Source of the DNA: Isoetes taiwanensis
Lineage: Eukaryota; Streptophyta; Lycopodiopsida; Isoetales; Isoetaceae
Length of the DNA stretch: 64,000 bases
Reading direction: 5' to 3'
Assembly: GCA_021234155.1 (NCBI GenBank)
Contig: JAJEKV010000028.1
Location: 2,936,567-3,000,566 of the forward strand
Part shown: positions 34,421 to 45,115 of the stretch, piece after piece
How the letters are laid out: each line of letters starts with the position of its first letter
Position numbering within the stretch: position 1 is the first letter of the stretch
Notes under the pieces: model-generated
What the model saw: only the letters and a program-made list of their open reading frames with translations
Told to the model about the DNA's origin: nothing
Databases searched by the model: none
Program-made: the position numbers and the translations under genes

Positions 34421-37240
34421 CTAACTCAAGAAGAAACTACTCATGAAGGTGCATCGATGAAATGTCGTTGGATCTTGATTAGATGTGGATGATAGCCCTC
34501 TCACCTCGAATCCGCTACTCATCAATACTTGCAATTCTTCATCCTTTATGTTGACTCCTGTAGCCACTGGCCAACTACCAGGTCTGCTAGGAGCACTGAC
34601 TATGCTGTAATCCGGATACCATGTATGTTGCGCATTGGTTGAACAAAACCACATCATTTGTTCCTGCTCTCCATTACGATGTCTTCGATCCCATAAAAGA
34701 AGGGGCCTTGATGGATTTGTTCCCCTTGTTAATACATGTTTGGCATTTACGACCAGTTTTTGAAACACGACCCATACATTTCACTTCACTTCCAGCAAGT
34801 TTCCTCCTCAAGGCCCAACTAGCCTGATGAATATCTACTTCTATGACTCTAATTTGTGGACTGCCAAAATTTATTGTCCGTCTTGCTGAGTCATCAAGTC
34901 TTGAACGTGACATAGTGTAGGATTATATTCTGGCATTCCACTCCTTGACGCTTCTTCATTAATTATATTCACTCCCTGCATAGGGCTTATTCCAGAGCGA
35001 ATACTTCTTTCCAATCTTTCCAACAGATTTGAAACAGTAGGCCCTGTTCCCAAGTGTCTACCTTCCAACCATGCTTTGTATTTTGAACTTTGCAAGAGTG
35101 CTTCTGTCATATCAAATACGCATGCATCATATAAATTCATAGTCTTTTCTCAGATCCCCTAGCCGCTAGCCGTGCTTCGATCTGGATTGAGACATGTTAG
35201 TGTGAGGGACATGTATGGTAATCGGGCTATGTCCATTCCTCGTAAGCATATAATTTCCCCATCCGCGCCCTCTCGATGCCACCAAGACAACCACGAACTT
35301 AACGACTTTATGTCCACCTCGTCGGCTTTTCCAGGCCACCAATCAATGATTTCATGATAAATATCTTCTGCAATTTCAATTGTTTCTGCATTCCTCCATT
35401 TCCTACATAAATCCGGATCTTTGGATACGGTGAGGGCCTCATAAATGTATTTATTTGTGTGACGTTGTGCTAATCGCTCAAAATGAAATTGACATGAGCG
35501 TTCTCCACCTAAAATTTCCCTCGACCATTATTGAACACATCTCGCATCGGCCGTCAGCTTAGCTCAGGTTTCATCGGCCATAAATTTCCTAAATTCAACT
35601 GCTGGAAAACCTTTGCCCTCCATCACCTTATTTAGTTTTTCCCAAAACAGTCTTTGTGCAATGTAATCTTCAATTTTCATGTCACACAAGGCAATAATCT
35701 GTAGAGACCTTATCCTACATGAATTTAATATATTGATGACACAATTCTTCAAAAAAAAAAAGAAACAACTTACTTTGGATCATAGACATGACACCCTAAA
35801 GTTGTCCAAGTCGGAATACGTTTCACATGATCAAAATGAACCCAACTATGTTCCAAATCCCCACCTGGACGCATTCTATTTACTAAATCCACTCCTGAGC
35901 CAGGCCCAACGGTGGACATCTTGAAGATATAACATCTTTCATTATCATCATCATGTAACTGGTAAAGGAAACACTGAACCGTGGAAATACTGGTATCTGC
36001 TATGTTGTTTCAAATATAAAATTTGAGAAAACTCCCCTCCTTTCTTGTTCTGAGCCTTAGCTTTATGAATCCACCTTCGTAATCTGAAATTCCAAAATTA
36101 ATGATAAATGCCAGGTAAAGACATTGTATATAAATCGTGAAAGTTAATGCAATACCTTCGTTGATTATTCAATGGTTCAAGTTTTTGAAGAAATCTATCC
36201 ACACCCGCAGAGTCCATTGTTTGAAAAGCCGAGATTTCGTCTTCTGAAATTATATTACCATTCACAAAATCCATTGCAAGATCGTGTTGTGTTTCTCGGG
36301 CTCCCTTCATAGTTGATGGTGTATTTGCACCTCTAGTGTTCAAAAGTGCTTTGGCCATATACATACTTTCTCTTGACTCTGCAACTCTGATAGGATGATC
36401 ATGACTTCCGATGTGAAAGGCCAACCTCGTAAAACTTGTATTATCTGGAAAGCAGTAATATATTTTGCATGTGCACTGGCTTATGCATTCTGGTTGTTCC
36501 CTACAAAATATACAATTAAGGGAACCATTGACCATAGATAGTTCTCCTATAAATGGTGTGTTCCTTAAGGTTCCTCTCCATTGCACCTCATTTGGTTTCC
36601 CTGTTCCCAATAAACATTCACAACTCATATTCTTGCATTGTAAGTGGCCACAACAATGGGCCAATTTCACACAGCCTGGAAAGCTTGGAACAACTGTATG
36701 AGAAGGGTCTGACCAAACATGAGGATCCATGTTCTGTTCCATTCCTGACATGGGCTTCGAACTTTTTTTTTCACTTGGGAGCTCGTAAACTACAGTACCA
36801 TTATAAAACTCTGGCAAATGGTTCACCTTTACAGATCTTCCGACCTCTAGTGCCCAACTCTTCAGCTTACTATTGCTACCATTTGTGATCAAGTAATCAA
36901 ACATTGACCTCTCACTTATATTGGAATCTATAGATTTAGGAGAGTCCACAGATATGGGACATGCTGGAGAACTAATAATTTCAGGCATACCAGTCACTAT
37001 AACACGTGAGCCAAATTCTCTATCAATCACATAAACTCCATCAACATTCATCTTCACAACGTATGTCAAAGAATCATCGTCACTTTCCGCCGACACTTGT
37101 TGCAACATCACACTACCAGGTTGGAACCCAAAACATTGTGAAACTAGATTGTTACTCACAAGGCAAATACCATTGACATCAAATGGTAACTGCATAGATT
37201 GCAATTTGCCTGGAGAAGTCATGCTAAGCACGGCATCCAT
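34421..37240 (-). pseudogene. Mutator-like transposase gene, broken
   Basis: Minus strand. The first piece (ATG at 37240 to 36098, about 380 codons) ends in a Cys/His region, CCGHLQCKNMSCECLLG, NCIFCREQPECISQCTCKIYY and TRLAFHIGSHDHPI, resembling a WRKY-GCM1/FLYWCH-like DNA-binding finger. The next (about 36080-35780) has VHFDHVKRIPTWTTLGCHVYD. Then 35752-35564 has IIALCDMKIEDYIAQ and FPAVEFRKFMAD, consistent with an RNase H-fold transposase core. 35550-35160 has ERSCQFHFERLAQRHTN and LSSWLSWWHRE. The C-terminal pieces (35140-34421) have MWFCSTNAQHTWYPDY. The exact family is inferred; multiple stops separate the pieces. Confidence 0.55.
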
Positions 37241-37539
37241 TTTCTCACTTATGCAAATTTCTACGAAAACAATTCCTGCAAGTTGATACAAAGCAAGTTC
37301 AAGGACCGTTATTTTTTTTAATACAAAGCATTCACGAAGATCGAGCCGTAATATACGGACGTTTTCGTAAATAATAATGATCCTATAGTTTAGCATAATT
37401 TAAAGGAAATCACATTATAGATTACACGTTTTGTTATTTAAAAATAAAATGGCTACTTAGCAACGACTATTGCTTTTGTTATGCTTTTGCTTTGGGCGCT
37501 TACTTGTTGTCGATGATATATATCCTTCTTCGTATCGAG

Positions 37540-37804
37540 GTCAGCTTTGCTATCTTACATGTTAAAGTAGTGTATCGAGGTCAGATTTGTTATTTTGCTA
37601 TTAAGTAGTGTAAATGTTAAATTAGTGTACATCTTAAATATATTAAGTGGTTATACCCTTGAAATATACCCTTGAGTGGTTAAACCTTTAAAATATTGTA
37701 CATCTTAAGCGGTTATACCCTTAAACATATTTACATTTGAGTGGTTGTACCCTTAAACATATTTCATGTCATATTTACATTTAAGTGGTTGTACCCTTAA
37801 ACAT
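37540..37804. repeat. Short tandem repeats with GTGGTTATACCCTTAAAC units
   Basis: Several imperfect units of about 45-50 bp (AAGTGGTTGTACCCTTAAACATATTTACATTT) plus a two-copy GTATCGAGGTCAG repeat at 37534-37585. The same type of sequence continues after 41040, so the Pack-MULE-like element sits inside this minisatellite. Confidence 0.8.
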
Positions 37805-37839
37805 CGATGGTTTTAAGTACGCCCGATTTGGGTTGGCCT

Positions 37840-38345
37840 CCCATGGAAACCCTTCCGGGTTTTCAAGGAAACCTTTCCGGCTTTCCATGGAAACCCTTCC
37901 GGCTTTCCGTGGAAACCCTTCCGGGTTTTAATGGAAACCCTTCCGGTTTTCAATAAAACCCGGAAGGGTTTCCATGGAAACCCTGCCGGTTTTCCAGAAT
38001 TTGAAAATCCGGAAGGGTTTCCACGGAAAGCCGGAAGGGTTTCCATATTCCGGAAGGGTTTCCATGGAAATCCGGAAGGGTTTCCACAAAATTATTTTTT
38101 TTTCAAAATATTTACACACGTGAGCCTTTATGGCTCACGCCTTTCCACACGGACGCCCGACATTAAGGCGCACGTCCATCGAGCGCACGTCACTCAAAAT
38201 TCAAATTTTGAGTGGAAACCCTTCCCGATTTCCTTGCATGATGGAAATTGGGAAGGGTTTCCACAGGAGGAGGAAAATAGAAAGGGTTTCCACAGGAGAA
38301 GGAAAACAGGTTAGGTTTCCACATGAGGAGGAAAATAGGTTAGGT
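37840..38345. repeat. GGAAACCCTTCCGG arrays at the left end of the Pack-MULE
   Basis: About seven forward copies (37849-37946) are followed by about seven inverted copies (37968-38090), so the block can fold on itself. 38215-38345 adds degenerate AGGGTTTCCACAGGAGGAGG units. Confidence 0.9.
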
Positions 38346-38384
38346 TTCCACATGCAGTTAGAAACTCCATGGGGTAAGATTAAC

Positions 38385-38490
38385 TACGAATTGAGACCAG
38401 CTTTAATCTCAAAAATTCTGGCACTTAACACCCAATATAACATGATCTCAAAAAGTTTGGCACTTAACACCCAATATAACATGGAACTTC
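38385..38490. repeat. Two-copy 43-bp tandem repeat
   Basis: TCTCAAAAA.TTTGGCACTTAACACCCAATATAACATG occurs twice, at about 38408 and 38451, inside the Pack-MULE-like element. Confidence 0.85.
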
Positions 38491-39024
38491 TGGCAAGGTA
38501 CAAATTATGAGAAGTCCTGGTTTTAGATCATGGTTCTTTTGGTCAAATTATTTTGTTATCAAAGCTTAAAATTGAATTGAATTGAAGGCGTGCAAACATT
38601 TAGACATTAAAGTTATTTAAAGATCATGTTGGTGAAGAGACATAGAAATCTCAAGTTCCTCCTCCTTTTGGAGAGCAACGACTCTGCAATTCCACTTAAA
38701 ATATAGAGGGATTTTAAAATAGACATTTAAAGATCATGTTGGTTAAGAAATATGCAGCAGGATTCAAGTTCTAAACATTCAAGAACATTCAAGAACCAAT
38801 TCAAATTCTATGACTGAGGGACAATCTTTTAGAGATAATTTATTTTTCATAACAAATAAAGTGAAGCAATTGCTTGTAAAATGATCTTTTCGTGAGGTTT
38901 AATATGTGGTAAAGGCACATTAGGCCAAGGCAAATGTAGAAATCCTCTATATTTTATTCACATGGAGCACTGTTTGCTTGTAAATCTATAAAATTCTGTA
39001 TATCAGAACATCAGGCAGATCAAA

Positions 39025-39277
39025 TTAACTACAACAGCCACCTCTTTGAGCAACTGATCCATCCCCCCTAGCACCTCCAGCACCTGAACCTCCCCCAGCA
39101 ATGTAGCCAACCTTGATTCCATATGACTGGAAGTTCAAAACTATGTCAATAGCATGCCTTTACAGCAGCATGATGGCGACTTTGTAAAAAACCACATACG
39201 TCATTTGAAACATCAAACACACCTCCTTCAATTTTTTGGTATATCTTCGCAGTAGTGCTTATAAAGGCCACTTCAAT
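39025..39277 (-). pseudogene. RAB2/RABB1 GTPase, last two exons, captured
   Basis: Two minus-strand exons in matching phase. Exon 39277-39200 encodes IEVAFISTTAKIYQKIEGG then VFDVSND and ends at GTATGT. After a short intron ending TTCCAG, exon 39126-39025 encodes SYGIKVGY, a Gly-rich linker, GDGSVAQ and the prenylation end RGGCCS before the stop. This is the C-terminal hypervariable tail of plant RAB2 (RABB1), a small GTPase of Golgi and vacuolar traffic that is anchored through the double Cys. The GTPase domain (P-loop, switch regions) is absent, so this is a fragment. It sits inside a Pack-MULE-like element. Confidence 0.85.
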
Positions 39278-39389
39278 CTGGTGCATTTATGTGGACAAGG
39301 ATCTTTAGCAGCACAATGTTTCACAGTTCTCTACCTGGTATATCAATGGTCTGTGTTAGTAGAACTAATGCTGGAGATACTCTTCCAAT

Positions 39390-39866
39390 GGTCAGTATAT
39401 TGAAGTTTGTTTTCCATCTTTCCATCCACTGTTATAGTGCAAATTTAAAAACCAATGTAGATAACTGAAGGCCATGGAACATTGAAGGATGTAATCCAAT
39501 AAATTTTGAATTGGAAGCATTTTGATCACCAGTCTGCTCATAGGCTCATGGTATTCCAAGAAATTTATGTTGTGCATCTGCAAATGAATCACAACTCTGC
39601 TCCTAAGCCCATCAACACCAGCTTCTACACATAGTCCAACACCATATTACCAAATTTGCATTAACAATGAATCACTTGAATAATAGAACTGTTATGTCAA
39701 TATTCCTGCAGCTTATCTAAATTCATGTCACCTGTTAAAAGGAAGCTCATCATTCTCAACTACTTTAAATGGCCTTAGTTCCAGTGCAATGCCACGTCCA
39801 AGTTCCACATCTGGCAATAAGCGATGTCCAAATTCCAAACGTATTAAAATTAATAATAAGAATGCT
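39390..39866 (-). pseudogene. Further exon-like pieces of unidentified origin
   Basis: A minus-strand frame at 39592-39392 (IHLQMHNINFLEYHEPMS) and one at about 39866-39732 (LEFGHRLLPDVELGRG, ALELRPFKVVENDE) that ends at a donor AACAG|GTGACA. They look like coding sequence but I cannot name the parent gene or genes. They lie between the SECRET AGENT and RAB2 pieces and share their orientation. Confidence 0.4.
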
Positions 39867-39913
39867 ATCAGATAAAAATAAGAAGACACCAAAGAACCAA
39901 GTGACATACACAC

Positions 39914-40232
39914 CCAACATTTTATATCAAACGGTGTGTTGGTCAAGCGGCCAGTCCACAATTTTGTCCTAAGAGCTTTCAATACAGCAGGATTTTGTCT
40001 CAAGCCATGAGCAAACCAGCCAACATCTGTCCCAGTGGTACATGCATTACAAAGTGGTACCTACATTTATATACCAAAAAACAACTTCCATGGGAGCAAC
40101 AGAAACATATACCTGATAGCTGATTGAAACATGCAAACAGGAATTTGTCCTCTGGCATTTCATAATCAGAATGTTTTAGCAAATTTGCTACATCAAGAAC
40201 ATGACGGTTCTCTGCCATAACCATCATCATCA
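39914..40232 (-). pseudogene. SECRET AGENT-type O-GlcNAc transferase exons, captured
   Basis: Two minus-strand pieces match the catalytic domain of plant OGT (SEC/SPY family). Exon 40232-40113 encodes ENRHVLDVANLL, SDYEMPEDKFLF and ACFNQL before a GTATAT donor. Exon 40060-39914 encodes VPLCNACTTGTDV, then after an internal deletion AVLKALRTKLWTGRL and TNTPFDIKCW. Intact OGT transfers N-acetylglucosamine to Ser/Thr of nuclear and cytosolic proteins. The region between TTGTDV and the C-terminal helix is missing. Joining the exons at these GT-AG sites shifts the frame, so no functional enzyme is expected. Location inside the Pack-MULE-like element suggests capture. Confidence 0.8.
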
Positions 40233-40460
40233 CTGAACTTCAAGCAGCAAATCCAATCAAAGAAAGAAATTTCCCAACTTGCCCATGGTGATGGTACTGC
40301 AAAAATCATCTGATTTATCGCTCTTCTATGATTATAATGCCCCATTTCGATTTCTGCAGCTGCAATCCATATGGTTTCTCTGCTATCAGAGAATAAGAAA
40401 TCGATGAAAGAAACTTCTGCAGTTGCGGGAGTTGCAAAGACATCAATAAAAAACTCTTAC

Positions 40461-40900
40461 CAGTTATCTGAGGCCTCATACGCCCAAGCTTGAGCCGAAT
40501 TGATATGCAAAACCAGAAGAACCTCACCATGGCTATAAACAATCAGTTGCGCTCGCATAAGAAAATGCATAAGGGGCTAAATCATATCTCTGTCAGCGCC
40601 ATGCCATCGAGACCTAAAAAAAACCAAAAGCAGATAACCGTCAAAAGTAGACGAATGAATCAGAAAAGGGGGCATCATAGTCCATCAGAAAATCCAGAAA
40701 ACTAAGAGAAACATCAATTATTTACCTGTTTGAGAATGAGAAACCCGTCTGATTCAAAGAAACACATGTGGATTGCATGCTTGAGCGGAATCGTAGGAGA
40801 ACGCGGGATGAATAGCTATGAACAGAAAATTTTCTTCGTAAAATGAAACAGCCGCACCAATTGAATGCTAGTATTGATTAGTGGTGGATCTCGACCACCT
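40461..40900 (-). pseudogene. 5' exon-like segments of the captured transcript unit
   Basis: Exon-like segment 40726-~40900 ends AAACAG|GTAAAT. A second segment, 40613-40461, is bounded by TTTTTTTTAG and CTG|GTAAGAG. Both have strong plant splice signals on the minus strand, upstream of the OGT pieces. Possible reading frames (IPRSPTIPLKHAIHMCFFES; HGEVLLVLHINSAQAWAYEA) are not recognised; they may be 5' UTR or come from a third gene. Confidence 0.4.
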
Positions 40901-40914
40901 AAAACTTTATTTCA

Positions 40915-40990
40915 AGCGGAAACCCTTCCGGACTTCAAGAATAGGAAACCCTTCCGGGTTTTGTGAAAATCCGAAAGGGTTTCCATATTT
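40915..40990. repeat. GGAAACCCTTCCGG array at the right end of the Pack-MULE
   Basis: Three copies in both orientations, facing the larger left array. Confidence 0.85.
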
Positions 40991-41107
40991 CTAGGCTTTC
41001 CAACCCAAATCGGGTGGAGATAGTGTGAGCGCTTAAACATATTGTACATCGTAGGAACATATTTACATCTCATGTAATATTTACATTTCCAAAACATCAT
41101 GTAATAT

Positions 41108-41200
41108 TTACATTTCTAAAACGTGAAACCCCTTTCTGAAACTTCGAAGGAGGATTTTCTGAAGCCGGATTTGCATTTTTGAAACATCGAAGGAGGATTT
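41108..41200. repeat. Two-copy repeat of a TCGAAGGAGGATTTTCTGA unit
   Basis: GAAAC.TCGAAGGAGGATTTTCTGA occurs at about 41140 and 41180. Confidence 0.8.
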
Positions 41201-41321
41201 TCTGATACCAAGCCAAGCCGGACCAGAAGGGGTAGCTTAGAACCGGGCTTCCAGGGTTTAAATCATGCTCCAATATCCGGCTCCGGGTTATTTTCCAGCT
41301 GTTTTTTATTCGAAGATAATA

Positions 41322-41930
41322 GGGGACGGCGCTGTTGCCCCTTAGAAACTCTCAAGAACTCTCAGGACCAACAAACTAGACACCTCTCAGGAAGACACCT
41401 CTCAGGAAGACACCAAGGGGACGGCACCGTTGCCATTTTTTTATCAGATTCTTCCACATTCTTTATCACATTCTTTATCAGATTCATTAACCAGATGTTT
41501 GAGATAGATTCTTTATCAGATTTTTTTATCACATTCTTCCAGCCAATGCAAGGGGACGGCACCGTTGCCATTTTTTTTATCAGATTTTTCTAGAACATTC
41601 TTCCAGCCCGATGCCATTCTTCTAGAACATTTTGCCAGCAAATGCAAGGGGGCGGCACCGTTGCCTAATAATTTATCTGATTTTAAATCCAATGGAAATG
41701 ACAGGTATATTGGATAGAATGACAGCACATTTGATGACTCTGCATATTGGATGGAAATGACAGCAGAATCTGCACATTTCAAATGATGGTACTGCCTTCC
41801 AATACAAGGGGACGGCACCGTTCCATATTGAATGCTGATAAAAACAGAACATATTGAATGCTGACAAAACAAGACACCGTTGCCTTATTTTTATGTCTTT
41901 CATTCTCAGGGGACGGCACTTCAAGAACAC
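41322..41930. repeat. Dispersed GGGGACGGCACCGTTGCC repeat, six copies
   Basis: Copies start near 41322, 41416, 41552, 41647, 41808 and 41909, 94-161 bp apart, with degenerate TTTTTTATCAGATTCTTCCA filler and an AGCCAATGCAAG lead-in. Minus-strand frames through it show a repeated ATVPSPCIGWKNV pattern, which is a by-product of the repeat. Confidence 0.8.
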
Positions 41931-42189
41931 ATTCTCTTGTTTTGCTTAGAACATATTGTATTATTCTGTTCCAGAACATTTGATATTAAACATAACTTTT
42001 GTCATCTTCTGTTCTAAAACATAGAACGTTAAACAGAAATTTTGTCCCTTGTCACTAATCAAATGAATTGTGTTTTCTTGCAGTGTGGCCTCTGTTATGG
42101 TAGAAACAAGGAACAGTCAACCAGATTTGCAGCCTACTAGACTCGTCACTCTTTAAAGAAAGCCAAGAGGTCGTCAGACACATCGAAGT

Positions 42190-44242
42190 TTGGCCATGTC
42201 GTTTGAATCTACTGCAGATGCACTAGAGATAATAGAAGGGCCAGCAGATACGATTGTTGACATAGATAGAGAGGCAGGAAATATTGTTATGCAGTTGGAT
42301 GACAATACATTCGTTATGGAAGAAGAAGAGGGAGTAGAACTAATTGAGAAAGCAGACAATGCTGCAGATAAGACACGAGCAAACAGAAAAGAAAAAGGAC
42401 AGAAAAAGGGCAAAGTTCAGGATCTGATGATGACGTTCTTGGTGACTTATCTCCGTCTTTTACTGTGGAAGTGATTTCAGAAACCTTGGATGCACTAGCA
42501 TTAAAGAAGGATACGCCATGTCACAACCAAAGATTTAGAATCTAAAGGAGTTAATGTGACAGTGGAAAAGCTTTTGTTTATGGTCAGATCAAAGGTGTAG
42601 AACAGTGTGAGACATAATTGGATTAAGACAATGACTAGCACATCTCAGTTTGGTAATTATCAGAAGATACCAACTAATGACAAGAGCTTCAATTCTTGGG
42701 TAAAGAAAGAAACATGGCTAGAGCATTTACTGACCAGATCATGTGACTTGGTGAAGGGAGCAATTGAACAACATAATTTGCAGTTGTTAATACCCCGAGA
42801 CTGTGATGTGGAGACTTGGTACAGAACATTCAAAGCTAGAAATCGAGTTGAAATGTTTAAGCATTGGGAGAGACATATGCAATCTACTGAAGCTTTTGAA
42901 GTTCAAAGGACAGCCATGCGAGTTGCATACAGGTATTTCAAATATTTGGTTCATATTAAGTGCATGGAATCAATGCATCTACAGATACAAATATGGGTGT
43001 CTCACACAGGTGCTGACTGTATTTATAGTCCAAAAGGTAACCTAGACAGGGGAGGTGGAATGCATAAATGGGAAAGAGAAAATTGTCCCTGGTGGATTGA
43101 TTTCCCTTTAGGGTCTTATCCAGAAGAAGAAGAGTCAGATTACAATCAGATCTGTGGAGGGCAGAAAATTAAGGTGGATCCAAATGAGGAAAAAGTGGAT
43201 GTTGACAAAAGAAAGAGAAGCAGGAAAGACAAGCCAAAAGTATCTGATGCAACTAATGAGGAAAATGAGGAAGAGGATCTTATTGTCGATTATCAAACAT
43301 CTCCACGAAAGCATATGCCTGATGTTGTACAAGTTCAAAAAGAATGCCACATTTCGAATTGTCCAAGCAGATATATGTGTGGTCTCTAGGGCTGTAACAT
43401 TAGGCGGCCATGAAGTGTTCACAGCGTTGAGAAATTTAGGAAAGGAAGTCAAGAAATCATCCATGTACTACAGGAATGGAAAAGTCAGAGATTGGGGTGC
43501 TAACTTGGTTCTTGTTGATCTGCCTACAAATGAGCCTACAAGAAGTGACTCAAACGAAACACCATACTGGAACAAACTTGACACACGACTAGTAGATGGA
43601 TGTTTCAGTTTAGGTGAACTCTGTTTGGATGACAGTGGATGGTTAGTGTGCATTAGCAGTTTTGAGTTTCAAAAGATGATAGATATGGCAGCCAGAAAGA
43701 AGAACCTTGAACTAGGAAGATCATACAAATTGATTGGGGACAGACCATTCAGTTTTCATAAAGATAAATACGGAATTCTATCAAGAAATGTGATGATAGT
43801 ATCTCTCTACAAAAGAGTTGGCACAAATCCGATATTTAAATCCAAGGAGGTATTTAGTCAACATGAGTTGGATTATAGCAGTGAACTTTTGAGGCATTAC
43901 TTAGGGCCGGGTGACAGAATGAGATCAGCAAAACATCATTCACTGCGGCATAATTTAGAGAAGAGCACACGCTTTAATGAGTTCTTACTCCAACTGCTAT
44001 GTGATTGTGGTGATTATGTCGTGGATTTATTGACAGGTACAGGGTCTATGGTTGAGGAATGCGCACTCCAAGGTCTGCATTGCTATGCAATGGATTTTGA
44101 TGCTGATATTTGTGATGTGGTCAGAACACTTCGAATGTCTACATTCAAAAAACCATTGGCAGAAGGGGCTCCTTCTATGCAGCTGGATTTGGAGGAAGAG
44201 GATGAGATAATCACGGATGTGATTGAAGAACCGGCTGATTAG
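42190..44242 (+). pseudogene. Frameshifted gene with a beta-class amino-methyltransferase-like domain
   Basis: Plus-strand frames 42190-42420, 42421-42545 (GSDDDVLGDLSPSFTVEVI), 42607-43340 and 43340-44242 form one broken coding region. The N-terminal part is acidic and basic low-complexity, followed by an unknown domain (WYRTFKARNRVEMFKHWE, RENCPWWIDFPLGSYPEE). The C-terminal half has NLVLVDLPTNEPTR (about 43505), where DNA amino-methyltransferases carry the catalytic (D/N)PP(Y/F), then GDRPFSFHKDKYG and SRNVMIVSLYKR. At the end come ELLRHYLGP and VVDLLTGTGSMVEECA (about 44020), matching the AdoMet motif I. Catalytic-before-AdoMet order is the beta-class permutation. The active-site motif is degenerate (DLPT). 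Whether it is a host or transposon gene is unknown. Confidence 0.5.
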
Positions 44243-44903
44243 TTAGTGAGCTAAAATTTCTATTTTTTGCTTACATTAACTATCTAAACCAAAACTAACC
44301 AAAACTAACTGTGTTTGACTTATATTGCAGTTTCTTGCCCGTCTATGCTATAACGGACCTAGGATTTTGAGGTACATTGTGGAATTATTTTATTAAAGGA
44401 TGCAAAGGAATAATAATTGAAATATTATGCATGCAGAGTATAGATATCGTATATGTAGAGATTATACAGATAAATATACTGGTGATTAATAATAAATACA
44501 AGTATAGCGTGAAGCATTTGGAAGGCGATAGATTGCAGTCGAATTGCTGAAGGAGCAGGGTGTGAGCAATACTTTGGGAGCGTGTTGAAGTGCAGAGGGA
44601 GCAAGCGGGATTCCAGGTGGGGATCAAGACTTACACCTGGGGTTTTCTAGTGTAATGATTTATGTGCTTGCTTAAATTTGTGGTTATGTATCTAGCCTGG
44701 GAATAGAATTGGATTGTATGAGCATGGTTGTTAATATGAACGCACGGCATGAATAGTGATTCTTTAATATTGAGATAATTGGGTTTGCATGGCTAGCAAT
44801 GAATTGAATATTTTTCTGAAATTTCCATCATGGTAATAGTAAGAGGTGTGACTATAATCCGTGATAGAGGAAGCTGGGATGGGTTAGATTGGTTAGGATG
44901 TAT
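44243..44903. other. Spacer; possible terminal exon of the preceding gene
   Basis: TTATATTGCAG at about 44321-44331 looks like a splice acceptor and is followed by a short frame (FLARLCYNGPRILRYIVE) ending at a stop near 44395. It could be the last exon of the methyltransferase-like gene, but no matching donor is obvious. The rest shows nothing. Confidence 0.25.
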
Positions 44904-45115
44904 GGGGGGACGGAAACAGGGGAGATGATTCCAGGGGGTCCCGCGACCGGCGGCAGCCGGGAGCGGGTCCTGGAATCAGCGACCCTGTTTCGTCCCCCCA
45001 CAACATGGCAACTGGGGAATCGAGCTGTTCTTGACCTGTTCTTGACCTGTTGCGCGGAATCAAGCCCGCCGTTTTCCATTCCGGAGGCTGAATGGGCTCC
45101 CCAGTTGCCATGTTG
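44904..45115. repeat. Two adjoining hairpins
   Basis: Hairpin 1 (44904-44999): GGGGGACGGAAACAGGG and GATTCCAGG pair with CCTGGAATC and CCCTGTTTCGTCCCCC around a short GC-rich loop. Hairpin 2 (45001-45115): CAACATGGCAACTGGGGA pairs perfectly with TCCCCAGTTGCCATGTTG over an 80-bp interior that includes a TTCTTGACCTG doublet. They abut with one base between them, just before the 5' region of the Ty3/gypsy element. Confidence 0.85.

Larger units (their letters stand above)
37805..41031 (-). mobile_element. Pack-MULE-like element carrying host-gene exons
   Basis: 3,227 bp bounded by a direct CTTAAACAT (37796-37804 and 41032-41040). An inverted CCCGATTTGGGTTGG lies exactly 17 bp inside each end (37822-37836 and 41000-41014). 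Next to it lie arrays of GGAAACCCTTCCGG in both orientations (37840-38090 and 40915-40990). No transposase is encoded. Instead, the minus strand carries exon-like pieces of at least two unrelated host genes, SECRET AGENT-type OGT and RAB2, with GT-AG borders. The flanking minisatellite contains several CTTAAACAT words, so the duplication alone is weaker evidence here than at 29.9 kb. Confidence 0.7.

Noticed and set aside
41362-41979. Several overlapping minus-strand ORFs with a repeated ATVPSPC pattern
   Set aside because: They are translations of the GGGGACGGCACCGTTGCC repeat and shift frame between copies.
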